Origin: an uncultured Verrucomicrobiota bacterium | GTDB taxonomy: Bacteria; Verrucomicrobiota; Kiritimatiellia; RFP12; UBA1067 | NCBI GenBank assembly: GCA_937901395.1 | Contig: CALCDB010000039.1 | Span: 1-14,912, forward strand | Direction: 5' to 3' | DNA length: 14,912 nucleotides | In this document: positions 14,052 through 14,912 of the stretch, piece after piece | Numbering within the stretch: the stretch's first letter is position 1 | Layout of the letters: every line of letters begins with the position of its first letter | Translations under genes and position numbers: made by a program | The notes under the pieces: model-generated | Seen by the model: the letters and a program-made list of their open reading frames with translations, nothing else | Told to the model about the DNA's origin: nothing | The model's database searches: none

Positions 14052-14912
14052 ATGACTTTGGCAGAACTTGAGAGTGCGAAGGAGCTGAGTTTGAAGGAGA
14101 TTGCCGCTGCGAATGACGCTGCGGCGATTGAGGCGCTTCGCGTAAAGTACATCGGGCGGAATGGTTCCATTCCCGGCCTCATCAAAGCGATGAAGGATGT
14201 CCCGAAGGAAGAGCGGCCGGCCTTTGGTAAGGCGGTTCAGGCGTGGCGCGCGGAAGTGGAAGCGGCGTTGGCCTCGAAGGGCGTTGGCAGCGCGGATGAG
14301 AAGGCGGTGGCGGTTGATATCACATTGCCAGGGCGTTGGTTTGGGCTTGGCGTAAAGCATCCGCTTTCTCGAATCATCGAAGAGACGGCGGCGATTTTCG
14401 GGCGCCTTGGTTTCACGGTAGCCGATGGACCCGAGTTGGAGAATCGCTTCAACAACTTCACGGCGCTTAATACGCCGCCGCACCATCCATCACAAGACCG
14501 AACCGACACTTTCTGGTTCAATGATGATTGCCTGTTGCGCACGCAGACCTCGCCAGTGCAGATTCGCACAATGATGGCGAACAAGCCGCCGATTCGCGTG
14601 ATTTGTCCGGGGCGCACATTTCGTAGGGATACGACGGATGCCACGCATTCGGCGAACTTCCACCAAGTCGAAGGGTTGTATGTTGATTACAGCGATACGA
14701 AGCCAGTATCGTTGGCGGATCTGAAGAGCGTGTTGGCATATTTTGCGAAGGAGATGATGGGCGATGGAGTAGCGGTAAGGTTTCGTCCACACTTCTTTCC
14801 ATTCACCGAACCTTCGGTGGAGGTCGACTTCAGTTGCCATGTATGCAAGGGCAAGGGATGCAATGTATGCAAGCAGTCGGGCTGGATCGAGGTTGCCGGA
14901 GCGGGGATGGTC
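14052..14912 (+). CDS. pheS: Phenylalanine--tRNA ligase alpha subunit (N-terminal 287 codons, 3' end outside window)
   Basis: Class II aminoacyl-tRNA synthetase subunit that charges tRNA-Phe as an alpha2-beta2 enzyme. The frame is open from ATG 14052 to the window edge with no stop, so the C-terminal end is missing. The N-terminal helical arm (about 1-85) contains YIGRNGSIPGLIKAM. The catalytic domain shows LPGRWFGLGVKHPLSR (92-107), the HHPSQDRTDTFWF segment (144-156), TSPVQIRTM (166-174), motif 2 at CPGRTFRRDTTDATHSANF (185-203) with HQVEG, and the phenylalanine-site loop RPHFFPFTEPSVEVDF (245-260). A four-cysteine cluster (Cys262, 265, 270, 273) in CHVCKGKGCNVC may bind zinc; such clusters occur in PheS of several phyla. 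It has its own promoter and a GAGGGAG ribosome binding site. pheT is expected downstream, outside the window. Confidence 0.95.
   Translation, partial: MTLAELESAKELSLKEIAAANDAAAIEALRVKYIGRNGSIPGLIKAMKDVPKEERPAFGKAVQAWRAEVEAALASKGVGSADEKAVAVDITLPGRWFGLGVKHPLSRIIEETAAIFGRLGFTVADGPELENRFNNFTALNTPPHHPSQDRTDTFWFNDDCLLRTQTSPVQIRTMMANKPPIRVICPGRTFRRDTTDATHSANFHQVEGLYVDYSDTKPVSLADLKSVLAYFAKEMMGDGVAVRFRPHFFPFTEPSVEVDFSCHVCKGKGCNVCKQSGWIEVAGAGMV

Noticed and set aside
1..14912. CRISPR array, transposon or prophage
   Set aside because: No spaced repeats of suitable length, no transposase, integrase or phage gene, and no inverted-repeat ends were seen.

Overview
This window looks like a chromosomal housekeeping region from a bacterium of moderately high GC content. 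It is densely packed on the + strand. It carries eleven protein-coding genes (the first and last cut by the window edges) and one tRNA gene. I see no insertion sequence, phage gene, integrase or CRISPR array. A ClpC gene preceded by an McsA/McsB-type gene, plus a LpxL-type acyltransferase, would fit a diderm lineage such as the PVC group (Lentisphaerota/Kiritimatiellota-like). That placement is inference only.

Layout. (1) 1-570: the C-terminal part of a PhnW-like aminotransferase. (2) 571-865: a spacer with a strong promoter, a tRNA-Tyr gene and the fabF promoter. (3) 866-9023: seven genes with junctions from 8 bp overlap to 3 bp gap, clearly one translationally coupled operon: fabF, fabZ, hisD, a LpxL/HtrB-like acyltransferase, a membrane glycosyltransferase family 2 protein, an acyl-CoA synthetase and der. 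(4) 9024-10603: two candidate -10 elements and dnaB. (5) 10626-13990: a zinc-finger protein whose C-terminal half resembles the C-terminal half of the arginine kinase McsB, overlapping clpC by 4 bp. (6) 13991-14912: a promoter and the first 287 codons of pheS.

How the genes fit together. fabF and fabZ are fatty-acid elongation enzymes. The acyltransferase, glycosyltransferase and acyl-activating enzyme behind them suggest a unit that makes an acyl chain and builds it into an envelope lipid or glycolipid. hisD is a metabolic outlier inside this unit. der, dnaB and pheS are core ribosome-assembly, replication and translation genes. The McsA/McsB-like protein and ClpC form a protein-quality-control pair.

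Most interesting points. First, the gene before clpC joins an McsA-type zinc finger to an McsB-type C-terminal domain with no visible kinase active site. Second, five promoters share the extended -10 pattern TGR-TATAMT, and two of them (dnaB and the McsA/McsB-like gene) sit so close to the start codon that the mRNAs should be leaderless. Third, Der carries EKWD instead of NKxD in its second GTPase domain. Fourth, the lipid-type operon contains hisD.
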